NCBI GenBank assembly: GCA_963969595.1
Contig: OZ018409.1
Span: 36,221,282-36,285,281 of the forward strand
Length of the DNA stretch: 64,000 bases
Direction of reading: 5' to 3'
Source: Neckera pumila
Lineage: Eukaryota; Streptophyta; Bryopsida; Hypnales; Neckeraceae
Shown here: positions 1-11,616 of the stretch, in pieces
Layout: every line of letters starts with the position of its first letter
Numbering within the stretch: the first letter of the stretch is position 1
Translations under genes and position numbers: made by a program
The notes under the pieces: model-generated
Databases searched by the model: none
Seen by the model: only the letters and a program-made list of their open reading frames with translations
What the model was told of the DNA's origin: nothing

Positions 1-217
1 TTACCCTAATTCCGATTCCGATGGAAAGACTACCCTAAGAGAATCTAGAATCCGCTTTTAATTTCACTACCAACAAGACCCGACAATTGTGAGCTGCTTT
101 TCCAATTCAATAGTAGGAACCATGCTCAAGGTGGCCAGGTGTTACCATACATGGAATCACCCAAACATGATTTAGGTGGTTGATTGGTTGAGAGTTCCAG
201 GACGAGATCTAGACCGC

Positions 218-364
218 CATAACATTCAGTAGCTCTACAGTGATGGTGTGGTATATTCCACACCCCAACAGTGTTTCATCATTAACTACAGGTGGAGGAT
301 GTAGAGGCACACCATCACTGTAGAACCAAGGCAACATCGACACATGCTACTGAATGTTATGGGC
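218..364. repeat. Imperfect fold-back with unequal arms
   Basis: CCATAACATTCAGTAGC followed by TCTACAGTGATGGTGTG (left arm, about 220-254) is matched in reverse complement at about 306-363. The right arm carries about 20 extra bases between the two matching blocks. A small MITE or a stem-loop transcript precursor are both possible. Confidence 0.6.
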
Positions 365-486
365 ATTGAACAAACGGACTTCTGAAATCCCCAGTCACTC
401 AATTTCAAAAAGAAAGTAGGTCATGTTTCTCCTGCTCCTCAAATTTGACAATAGCTAACTTACTGCACGATTCCATCATCAATTAG

Positions 487-676
487 CACCTCTAAAGGTT
501 ATTACGGAATGGACATTCAGTTGAATCTCTGAAGGTTATTACGGAATGGACTTTCAGTTGAATCTCTGAAGGTTATTATGGAATGGACATTCAGTTGAAT
601 CTCTGAAGGTTATTACGGAATGGACTTTCAGTTGAATCTCTGAAGGTTATTACGGAATGGACTTTGAGTTGAATCA
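487..676. repeat. 37-bp tandem repeat, about five copies
   Basis: The unit TTGAATCTCTGAAGGTTATT followed by ACGGAATGGACTTTCAG recurs about five times head to tail, with single-base differences such as ACATTCAG versus ACTTTCAG. It has no coding value. Confidence 0.9.
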
Positions 677-1674
677 GTCCGCGGTTCAATACCCTCGCGC
701 GATTTGTCGGGATGGCAATTGGGCGCTTATTACGACACCAGAAAGGCTTTTCCTCCTCCATCACTGCCGCTAGCTTCTTGAACGAATCCATTCCGTTTGC
801 CCCGGAGTTCGGTAAAGATTCTACTGTAGATCACGCATCAACTGTCCCTCCATCGACTTAGGAATGGAATTATAAAAGTGTTTTCACATGGCAACAAGTC
901 TGGTTTCTTCAGTTGCCGTGGACAGCGGACAGCCAGTTGCCATTGGGGACCTCCAGCCTCCAGATCTGTAAAATTAGAAAACAGGACTGGACCTTCCGGA
1001 GCCTCCGCCGGACCTTGCTTTGTGAACTGTACGTGAGGGGGAGATTTCAGATTTTTTTGCACGCTCTGCCCGTGGTCAAGCTGGACGGGCCTCCAGTTCC
1101 TCCTTCCAGTGGCAACAGGCTCTCAGTTGCCGTGGACAGCGGACAGCCTCAATTGAATTGACTGCAGATCACTTGCAGTCTGCAGGGACATTCCCGGTCA
1201 TCCCAATACCGACCCGCCTACAGCGGAATGGCGGAACCCACTCGTCTGCCAAACAGTGCCGTTTCCACCTGCATCCAAGAAAGTTCACGGTGAAGAATAA
1301 CGCGACTATGCGGTTCATTGCATCGAAGGCGGAGACGAAACGTGCTGACCGCGGCCTGGGGTGCCGGCAGTGCCGCTGTGGGGCGCCGGATGCAGTGGGG
1401 CGGATGTGGGGCGGATGAAGGTCGGCGGATGAATGAAAGTTACAAAGGTTTTTGATGGCTGACTTGGCATGACATGTCAGATTTGGAGTCCTTGGACTGG
1501 ATGGCATTTACAAACGTGCACTAAGACGATTTTGTACGCTTGAAAAAATTGTCTTCTCTGGACTCTGGAGGTCCATAAAGCCGCGCTTGGGCTCTAAAAG
1601 CGTCCACTTCTTCAATTGTACAATATTTGTACACGTCCTTGGGGGATGGCTAACTTGGCATGACATGTCGAATG
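677..1674. other. Gene-free, relatively GC-rich unique DNA
   Basis: No recognisable gene. The phrase AGTTGCCGTGGACAGCGGAC occurs at about 911-930 and again at about 1127-1146, so part of the stretch is a short direct duplication. Open frames here are overlapping on both strands and lack domain features. Confidence 0.5.
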
Positions 1675-1926
1675 TACACAAAATAGTGAAATTAGGTTGC
1701 CCCAAACTAATTTCTCAACAGTCCACACTAAAGAAATATTCACTACTTTTGCACAATGACGCATTCAATTCAAAGCTGTGTATGGCATAGATTTGTGCAC
1801 CAGTTCAAGGCTTGGTTCAAAGAGTGGCATGCGCCTCCATGCAGAACAAGCATTGATCCATGAGGTAATTTATCTTAGGTAAGGTAACCTAATTGACAAG
1901 GCAACCTAATTTCACTATTTTGTGTA
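1675..1926. mobile_element. TA-flanked MITE, copy 1 (252 bp)
   Basis: Terminal inverted repeats read TACACAAAATAGTGAAATTA at the left and the reverse complement at the right end (1900-1926). The outermost TA pair fits a TA target duplication, as for mariner/Stowaway-class elements. Two further copies lie at 41114-41384 and 41383-41645 and share the interior (GTGGCATGCGCCTCCATG). Confidence 0.8.
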
Positions 1927-3270
1927 GAGTCCAACTACCAGATGGCAATTACAACATGGAATGAGTGTCTTTCAAAAGTTTGTCTACCCTTGAAGAAATT
2001 GTCTTATCTAAGGTAGGTAGGAAGTCCACAACGCACTTGGGCTTTAAAAAGCATCCACCTCTTCAAACATACACAATTTGTACATGTTTCTTTTTCATTG
2101 CATCAACAATATACACATAGTGTACATTTCAGGAAGTAAACGCCTTTTACTGACAACTACGTTTCAACTTCAAAAATTCATAACTAAATCCACAAAGCTC
2201 TAGATAATATGAAACAACTTGGGTTTGATGACAATTCCATTTGTCTTTCGTGGAAAATATACTGAAAAATGTTTCTAGTAGTTAAACTCCCCAAAATTAA
2301 GTATCAGCTCTTCATGGGCATTTCATTGACTACAGTCATGCTTTTTTTTCATTCATTTGTTTGGGGGAAGAGCATGAAATAATCTTGATAAAGTCATTCT
2401 TATTCATGTCCATGAATGAATATTAAAAATACAAATAATCATCTATTCATCTATAAATAAGTACATTAGACTATACATTCAATAATAGATTAAGTATTTT
2501 AGTACCTATTAGTAAATAAATAGGTACATTAGACTATACATTCAACAGTGGATCAACTATTCATCTATAAATGGGTGCACTTGCCGTCCCCTCCAAAGTG
2601 CTATCACTCTCATAATATAGTAGCAATTCAAATGATTTCATTTGTGAAGAAAGAAGGAGTCTTGTACCAAATATTTTATAAAGATTGTTTTGTATGACTT
2701 TTGAGTAAAACATTGTTCAGATTTAAAATCCTAACTAAATTTGGTTTGTTCTATGAGTGTGCGTGGCACTAATTTGCCATAGTCATATATGTTTTGTAAT
2801 ATAGTAAAAATTAGTGTAGGTTGAGATATTGTTATATTGTACCAATTTCTTCAATCTTTATTTGTGTAATGACAATAGTTTTGTAGGAGACACTAATTTT
2901 GTACCTTCACTTAGTATAGGACAAATCAAGATTGTCTATAACTTTCTCATAAAAAATCCAAATGAAATGAATCAAGGCTTTCCAAATAGGCAAAAATATA
3001 ATCTATAAGAAAAAAAAGAAAAAAAAGGAAAAAAAATTGCAAATTTATTTTTGCCGCCCCCTATCCCCTGTTTTGAGCTTATTTGGACATAACTTTTTTT
3101 CTCGGGCACCGATTGAAAAAATTATATATTCTTATGAAGCTTAGCATTTTTTCTATCTTCAAAAAAAATTCAAAAAATAACAACAAAAATTCAGCCTGTA
3201 AGTACCTGCCCAAAATCCATTTGTCCCCCGAAGGGACAATGGGCTTTTAGGGATTGAAATTCTATCAAAA
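1927..3270. other. Gene-free AT-rich DNA with short direct repeats and a truncated MITE end
   Basis: The phrase ACATTAGACTATACATTCAA recurs at about 2463 and 2525 within AT-rich sequence. From about 3059 to 3254 lies the inverted first 200 bp of the piggyBac-type MITE family (…GGGACAATGGGCTTTTAGGG), truncated internally. No gene is seen. Confidence 0.6.
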
Positions 3271-3274
3271 TTAA

Positions 3275-4285
3275 CCCCTAACTTCCTATTGACTCCTTGG
3301 AGGACAAAATGGATTTTGGATAGGTTCCTACAACCTCAATAATTATCGTGATTTTTTAAAATTTTGTAAAGAGAGAAAAACACGCATTCGCTTTTTGGAA
3401 ATTTATTTTTTAATTCAATTAGTGCCTAGGAGCACAATAAGCCCAAATCTGAGTTTGGTGGGCAAAAAAAATTTTGAAATAATTTTATTTAAATTTTTTT
3501 ATCATATATTGTATTTTTTTCTATATTGAAAGCTTTTATTCATTCCATTTGGATTAGTGATGTGAATGTTATGGGCAATCAAAGCATGTTCATAATAAAA
3601 GAACTTGTAAGATTCATTTTTGAAGTCAATTTTTCCAATTTTTTTCCCAAAAGAAAGTTGTTTCAATTTTTTTTATAAACAATGAGTCTTAAACAAAGCC
3701 TCTAACAAGTTTCACAAGGTTACTTAGAATCTCTTGCTACAAATATTTTAACCATTGAGATTAGTGTGTTTCAATTCCATTTTAGAACTATTAATAGTTT
3801 AGTTTTCCCTTCAACTTGAACCTTTAGAGATTGAAACACGTGGGCGCAAGATGTATTGTACAACAACTAATTTGCTCAATATAAATGACCCATCTACTTC
3901 TACTTAATAATTTGGTAATGGCTAAAAATTAAGTGTGATTTTTTTGAATTTTTTTAACTACACTCTAGACTCAATTCTTCAACATAAAAATTAGAAATTC
4001 AAAATATGTAGAGTAAAAGTTGTAATCTAGGAAAATTCAAAATCAAAAAATGTAATCGAGGAAGGTGCCAAAACATTTGATTTTTATTGCTTTGAATGCA
4101 AATATCTTGCAATCTATATGGTCAAAGTTCCTAAAATACCTTCTACACATTCTTCCACTAGTCAAATGCAAGATCCTATAATGAAATATGTCCAAAAAAT
4201 GAATTTTAAAGTTTGTGGTTATTTGTAATGGAAATGGTAGTTTTGAGTGGATTTTTGATGGAAAAAAGGCTTGGGACTTTAGGAG
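3275..4285. mobile_element. piggyBac-type MITE, copy 1 (about 1.01 kb)
   Basis: Begins CCCCTAACTTCC and ends GGGACTTTAGGAG, and is flanked by TTAA on both sides (3271-3274 and 4286-4289). The interior aligns by eye with copies at 39028-39953 and 47536-48459. No open frame, so non-autonomous. Confidence 0.8.
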
Positions 4286-4289
4286 TTAA

Positions 4290-5626
4290 TCTTTAAAAAT
4301 AAACATTTTGTACAAGTACAAACTTTACAAGGTTTTTTAGTAGGTGGAGTGAAAATTATGGTTAGAAAGATATTCAATGAATGTTATTATATGAAATATG
4401 AACATGAATAATTATGTTTTAGGAAATAATATCAAATTAAATTAAATTAAGATTTTTAAATTTTTTTATGAAATCTTTATAAGAATAATTCTCATTTCTC
4501 CTATTGGTAGAGTCTTGGAAGTTTTGTATTTGTGCAAAAAGTTTATTATGACTGCATAATTGGATTAAATTAATAAAATCCAAATTCTGAATAATTTATT
4601 TATCTATGCTACTTTTTGAATTGTAAAACATTTCACTAATTTGTCCTATTAGTGAGGGGAAGAAATTAGCATCACCTAGAAAATTAGTGTCACCTCAAAT
4701 TTTTGTTTTGTAGAAATTGATACAATACAAGAATATTTCAACTTACACTAATTCAAAATAGCATGATTTTAGTAAATTAGTGTCACACATACTATTACAA
4801 CAAATCAATGCACTAGAAAGCATGCTCGCATAGACTAAGCTTTAAGACTCACACACGGTCTAACTTGTCATTTTATGATGACTTAGGCCAAATGTGGATC
4901 TTGAACTTTGGTCTACGTGGGCATGCATGTTTTCTACAAACTTTTGAAAGCCACAATAGTATCAAACTTGTACCACATCATGTCCTACTTCCAAATTTTG
5001 TTTCTAACATGATAATTATTGAAGTGTTTAGAAATTCCTAGTCTCACAAGTTTTTGAAACTCTTTGACACACACGTACTAGGCCAACTATTGGGCTAGAA
5101 AAGTAATTATTGCCCATTATACTAATAACTTAGGGCCACTTCATACTACGTCCCAAGTCCCCAAGTCCCACTAAATTCTAAAAATCTGATGGGTGAAGAG
5201 CTAAAAATTGAAACTTCGGGTTCAATGCTACATTCCAATTAAGTTGCATGTAACTCCCAAACGCCTATATGGCAATACTTTGGGGGAAGTCTTAGCACCA
5301 AGGAAGCGGGATTTGGAGGCCGAATTAGATTTAGCAAAAGTAGAGATCCAACTCAACCTCCAAGTCCCAACTATTGTTTTAAACATGTATGTTTTTGCAA
5401 GAAACACTTAATGTTTTGTCTCCAAAATGCTAGTTTTGGCCATAACAGTGATAAATACTGCCAATACTTCAAATATTGTGTAGGAGTAGTATAATTCAAG
5501 TCATGAAAATGAAGTAGAAATTATTAAAAATTGAATTAGAAATCATGAAAAATTTAATAAAATCATTAAAAAATCATTAGCAACATTAAGATATATTAAT
5601 ATATCAATATATCAATATATCAAAAT

Positions 5627-5693
<67 letters not shown>

Positions 5694-6492
5694 GAATATG
5701 AAAAAATTTAATTTTAAAATTTTTAAAAATCATTAAAAAATCAACGTTGTGCAATGTAGTATTGTAGTACTATTGACTACTGCAGACTACTAAAGAGCCT
5801 AGAGGACCAAAAATTAGCTAAAAATGTATACAAGAACATTTTGGTTTTAGAAAATAGTAAAAAAAATTCAAAAGAATGAAATAGAATGATCTATTTTTCC
5901 TAACTTGAAATTACTCCTTCTCAACCATTTGTATCTTTGGGGATGAAAATTGTGTTCTCTACACTTGCGCAAAGGTAGTGCTCTTTGAGCACATGCAAAC
6001 AGTAGACACTTTATTTTTTTAGAAAATCTCTTAGCGTGCTTGTGTAACTTTAATAAAAGTTCTACTCTGTTAATTTTGACCTTCAAATTTGCATTTCTAG
6101 ATTGAACATTGTACTCAAATCCTCCAAATGACAAAAATAGATATCCAATTGGGGGCTATTAAAAAATTGGAAAACTAATTTTTTTAAAAGTGAAAAAAGT
6201 TACTCAATGTTTACACCTTCTACATGTACATTCTTCAAATTTTACATGAAATTGGTACATGATGCAAAAGTTATGATTAAAAAAACACAAGTTCAAGGCC
6301 AAGGGGACTAAAACTTGACAAGTGTTAGTTTTTGCAATAACCCATGAAATCAAGAGAAATCACCATATAAACCATCTTCATTGGTTGAAATTTTGTCTAA
6401 ATATGTTTTAAGCAGGTTTGATGGATAAATTGCCTTCAAATGAGGTTTTGACTTTTTGACCCATATTTGAAGTACTTAATTGCTGTAAACTA
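4290..6492. other. Gene-free AT-rich DNA with AT microsatellite
   Basis: Strongly AT-rich, with a dinucleotide AT run at about 5637-5688 preceded by short ATATCA repeats. Open frames at 5208-5411 and 5868-6134 have no recognisable features. No gene is supported. Confidence 0.6.
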
Positions 6493-7067
6493 CTCCCTCC
6501 GTCTTGAAATAAATCTAGGGTTTCTAAATATACTTGTCTCAAATAAAATTCGAAATTGGCTCTCTAGAACTTGATAGACAACAACTGAAGCTAGTTCGAA
6601 CACCTTCAAGCAAAAGAATCTATAGATGTCACATTCCAAAGATTATGTAGAAATTTGATCTTTGCAAATAGATTGGAAACACAACCTATAATCAACCAAA
6701 GACAAAGAATTCAACCCAAAACTATACAAAAACTACTACTAACAAATATCTTGTTGAGAATTTCTTGAAGTTGAATTACAAGAAATTAATGGAACTAAAT
6801 ATAGAGGACATCAATGAACATCACTGCACTGGCATTTCTTGAAGAACAATCAAAATTAATACCACTAGAGCAAATCCAAAAAGGGCAAAATTTTGTCACT
6901 TTTGTCGCTTGTTTTCAACATACGCTGCTTCACTTTTGACTTCCATTCTTTCATACCTAGTAAGATCTAGTAGAAGCTACAATAGATATCCATAGATAAT
7001 AGGAATAGCTTGCGCATTAACCTAGTCATTTCTAAGAAACCTCAGATTTATTTTGAGACAAAGAGAG
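6493..7067. mobile_element. Stowaway-like element (575 bp)
   Basis: The left end CTCCCTCCGTCTTGAAATAA is the classic Stowaway terminus, and the right end (ATTTATTTTGAGACAAAGAG then AG) is its imperfect inverted repeat. TA dinucleotides flank both sides (6491-6492 and 7068-7069), as expected for the TA target duplication of Tc1/mariner relatives. No coding capacity. Confidence 0.85.
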
Positions 7068-7217
7068 TATTATACTAGAGAAGAAGTTGGGATTTAATGT
7101 TGGGACTCTAAGTTGGGCCTTTGATCTATATACCATGAAGTCCCAAGTCCCACATTTGATATATTTTACTCATCTTTTACAATCCAAGAAAGTTGAAATT
7201 TGGCCTTGAACTGAGAC

Positions 7218-7521
7218 CATTACAAAAAATATGAGGCCTGCAGAAGGCTGCTAAGCCTGACCTCCCACGGTGATATAATGGAAAAAAAACTTCAAACTTC
7301 AAACTTCAAAATTCAAAATTCAAAATTCAAAATGTGACGTGGTTGTATTTCGACCACATCAGTGCTGTCAGCACCATGTCATTAAAAAAATTTAATATTT
7401 TTTTTTCAAAAAAATTAAATTAAATTATTACTTTTCAATTTTTTTTTTCCATAATTGCATCCTGTAGGTGCCGAAAATCACGCACTTGGAGTCTTGTTGA
7501 GGCCTAAATTTTTTTGTAATG
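7218..7521. mobile_element. CATTACAAAAAAT-ended MITE, copy 1
   Basis: Ends CATTACAAAAAATATGAGGC and its inverted counterpart GAGGCCTAAATTTTTTTGTA then ATG. The internal phrase GTAGGTGCCGAAAATCACGC is shared with the copy at 35082-35317. No clear target duplication. Confidence 0.75.
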
Positions 7522-10500
7522 TTGGGACGTAACGAATGTACATCCACTATGGACCCTTTTGTTACTAAACAAATTTAGATTGATGTGTCCCTTCATTCGG
7601 TGGAATAATGAAGGAAGCTTTTGCTCATGTGTATGAAGTGCATGGTGTTGTTTCTAAAAGTTATAAAACAATGACTACTCAACCCAATTCTATTCCTTTC
7701 AACTCCAATTTGACTCCTTTACAGTTTTAACTACATTAGAATGCAAAGAAGGCACAATTGGGCCCAGACAATAGAAAGTCATATTGGGTACATACTTTAG
7801 AGCATCCTTAGTCATGGGCCAGTATCCAAGTACTACAATGGTAGATGCAGGGTGTGTTCACGTGAACATTCCTCAACCAAAGGACAACAAGGTACACTAG
7901 TCCATTACTGTCAGCTTCCTAGTTCTGTCAACCTATGTTTGGTCCCAATTCCGTCCAACCCATTATGCAAATCCATTCACTTTTCTGACAATTTCAGTGC
8001 ATTAATGTCAAAAGGGGGAAGTGTCAATCTTTCATTGGTGAACACTTGAGCGCCAATGGATACATGGGAGAGTGGTAATGGTTTTTTCATAGGATGTTTT
8101 TGCCTCCACTCGACAAGCGGTTTTGTAATTCTGGGCAGCTCACTTTAGAAATTCATAGAAATTCAATTATAATTCCACTTGGATTTGACTCGTGAAACAA
8201 GCGCACACTTCTGAAAAGTATGTTCCACTTTTAGAAATGTCCCTAAGATAGTTAGATTGCAAATCAAGGTGGTAATAGGCTTATCTACCTTACTTGAAAT
8301 CCTATTTCAGTTGACAGGGCTTATTGGAGTCGTTTTGCAGCAAGGGAGTAGCAAGAAAGAAACAAACCAACTCTTTGTTTGAGAAGTTTTTCCTTGCCCT
8401 TTTGCGCCCTTTAGGACTAGCCTAGCTGTTGTCATGATGTCGTTGAGTGGTTCCATTCAAAACATCTTTGCAGGCACAACAAATATGAATTTGTTGAATT
8501 TGCTGAATTTGATGTGCGAGGGTGCTTGATTGCCAAGCCCTTGAAAGTGGAGGAAGAATGTGAATGGATACATTGTTGGGGTTAGGTTTCTATGACTGAG
8601 TGCCACTGATTGGAAAAAACTGACGGCTAATTCAAAGTTAGTCAATGGAATTGGGCAAAAAAACGGTGAAAAAAACTATAAAATTTCTATTTTGAGTATA
8701 AAATAGAGATACATAACCGGATTCTATTTTTGAAAAACCGGTTCAATTTTGCAATTGAAAGAAACTGGCCGGTAAAACTCAAAAAGTTTCATGAACAGTG
8801 TGACTGACAGCCCACATACTGTTGCCGAGCAAAATTACCAGGCCCGACTGAGGATGCTTTTGCGTGAAGCGCCCGTTATAATCACATGCCACCACTATGT
8901 GCAAATTGAACATTAAAGTGCTGTGTGCTTCTCCAGCCCAGGAAGGCCAGCAGTTGGGTTCTCTAGCACTATCCTGAAAACTCTGTTCAGGAGTTGACCT
9001 TGTTGGTACTCTCCTATCATCAATGAACACTCATTAAAAATGTGCAGAAAAATTAAAAATTAAAAATACTTCATTTGGATTTTTTTTTAAAAAAAATGAA
9101 AAATGAAAAAATTGCTGTGAGCGTAAAGGTTAGAAATCTTTGACCATTTTCTCCTGATTTCACTCAGGTCCATCCCTACCTGCCAACGCTCATGACCCAG
9201 GGTCAGAACTGATGGACTGTTTTTGGTAAAAATTAATTTTCATAATGTGAACTGGTACTGACTGTTCAATGGCGGTTTAGAATGACAACAGAAGAGTGAC
9301 CGACCTCTTCCTCTCGAATGTTAACGCTGCTTTAGACTTGGAATTTCGGATGCCATTCCGTTTGGAATGGTAGACCCATGACAGAAATTTTATGGTGCAC
9401 AGGCTAGGGTGCAAGCCTCTATTTGTGTCATGTGACTATTTCTGAATTACTTTTTGGTCACTATGGAAAGTTTGAAATGTCTAGAAGGATGTCAAAAGAA
9501 TTCGAAATTTTTCTCCCAAAGTGAATTAGAACCATAATTGTCAACTTTGAATAGCTAGTCCTTGTAGGCTAAAAAATTCAATAATTTGCAAGTCATACAA
9601 TGCATTGGAAAGATGGTAGAATCTAGTTTACAACTAGTATATAATAAGTTTACGTTACAAAACTATAGTATCATACAATAATAGAAAAAAAAACACCCAT
9701 AACATAGTATCTACCATGTAGTGCTACCACCTTTTGATGAAATAACTACTTGCATTTTGTCATGCATACTTCTAATGAAGGCATGGAGTTGCTTTAGAGA
9801 TATTGTATCCCACAATGATTGAATAGTTTGTACCATTTCTTCCTTATTTATTGGTCTAGCTACAACAATTTAGGGTTTAGGATTTAGGTTTAGGCCAATG
9901 TCCTTGCTTTTCATCCCACCTTCACACATCCCCACAAGATGACTCTTTTCCTCAATACTCAACATTCTATATGTCATGGTGCTCAAATCTAACTCTTCAA
10001 GAACCTATCATGTGACAACAAAAAGAATTGTCAAAGTCCTACAAGACCAACAATAACAACTCTCTTCTATGCAAGCTAACTTCTCACAATGTTGCTCACT
10101 ATAGTACAATGAAATTTAATGTCCCACTCTCTAGACCTATAAGCTTTGAAGTGCAATGAACAATTGCCATAGAAGCATCACAAGTGGCTCAAAGGAGCTC
10201 AATAGCAAAGATCCATTTCTAAACTCGTGACAACACATTTTACTAAATCTAATCATATTCTCTAATTCAACACATTTTTCATGATTGGTTGGAGGGGATT
10301 AAAGACCATTGATGATTTGAAAAATTGTAATTAGTTTGGTAAAAAGGTGGGTCAAATTGAAGGAGCTAGGTTCAACCCTGAACAAACTAAGTGCCTTTTT
10401 ATGAACATCGAAGTCCCCACGACAAAAAAAATTGAATTAATTTTGGACCCTATGGTATAGTCAAAAGTTTGAAATGATAAGTGGTACAAATAGGGGGCAT

Positions 10501-10924
10501 AAATAGTGTCTCCTACCTGAATGAGCCATGGCTAGCCTAAACTGCCACTATAAAATGATGTCGTTATCAGCAGTCACGACATCAGCAGTTAGGACATCAT
10601 TTTCCTTTGTAGAGTTTTGCCACTACAAGCATTCAGTAAGAATCCGTGCTCCTTTTTGACTCAAAATTTTCAAGTGAGGAGTCTACAGGAGCGCATTCAT
10701 CAACATAAAACAAAATGAAATTTCAAATTACTGCAGCAAGCTCAAAAATCTATCAACTTAAGAGCAGTGCCTTAAAGTGAAGTAGAAAGCTGAGTCAATC
10801 TTCATTCAAGTTAAGATGCATTAACACATTGAAAAGTATAAAAATATACAAGAATTCAGCTGAATTCAGCGGCAAGAAGGGAGCTACAAACAAGGGCCTT
10901 GTCTTAACTGTCAGGACTGTGCAG
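7522..10924. other. Gene-free region with a dispersed repeat
   Basis: Between about 7810 and 8310 the sequence matches 40330-40790 in the same orientation (for example GATTGCAAATCA and GGTGGTAATAGG), so it is a dispersed repeat. A short inverted repeat around GATGTCGTTATCAGCAGTCA sits near 10555-10610. Nothing here supports a gene; the window between 8450 and 10480 is otherwise featureless to me. Confidence 0.55.
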
Positions 10925-11585
10925 CTACGGCAAGAGCTTGGAGATGGCCTCCGACGTGATAACCAAACCAGCAGCGCCCATGTAGAAGGCTAAAGTGACA
11001 CGCCCACCGGGAACAATGGGCTTGGTAGCTGGAGGAAGACCGGTGCCTGAGTACCGCTCCGACCACGCCATCGCTGCTGGCAGGATTCCGAACAGGACCA
11101 GCACTGCCAGCAAAACCAAAACAAAGATGAGCCACCACAAACTACAGTTAATTCAGCAGTTCTGTTCCCCCAAAGTTTTGAGAAATCAGTGAAGATCAAA
11201 GGTTCATGACATTCTTACCCTGATTAGGAAGCTCACTTGAATACATGGTTCTATAGCAAACAACAGTATCTGATAATATAACATTATTCAATTTCTAGAG
11301 GTGCGGTAAATTTGCAGTTACAATCACGGGTTAGAATTAGGAATGCTCGAAAAAAAAATCTACCCCTTCGAATGAGCGTAGAATTATACCTCCGTATGTG
11401 CCTGCGAAGTCTAAAGCTTGGTAGAATATATCCGGCGATGTCAGAGCCAGAAAAAATGGCGGAACGAGTGTGATGATGTATGGGACTGGTGATCGGCGGC
11501 CTCCTCCAGGAAGCTTGAGTACTGAACAAAGCTCAAAATATAAAAATAAGAAACTAATCAAAGAGAACATAACACACACACACAG

Positions 11586-11616
<31 letters not shown>

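Noticed and set aside
1..10. TTACCCTAAT at the window edge as a telomeric signal
   Set aside because: A single unit with no array.
1169..1507. 112-codon minus-strand open frame in GC-rich DNA
   Set aside because: Overlaps another open frame on the opposite strand and has no recognisable features.
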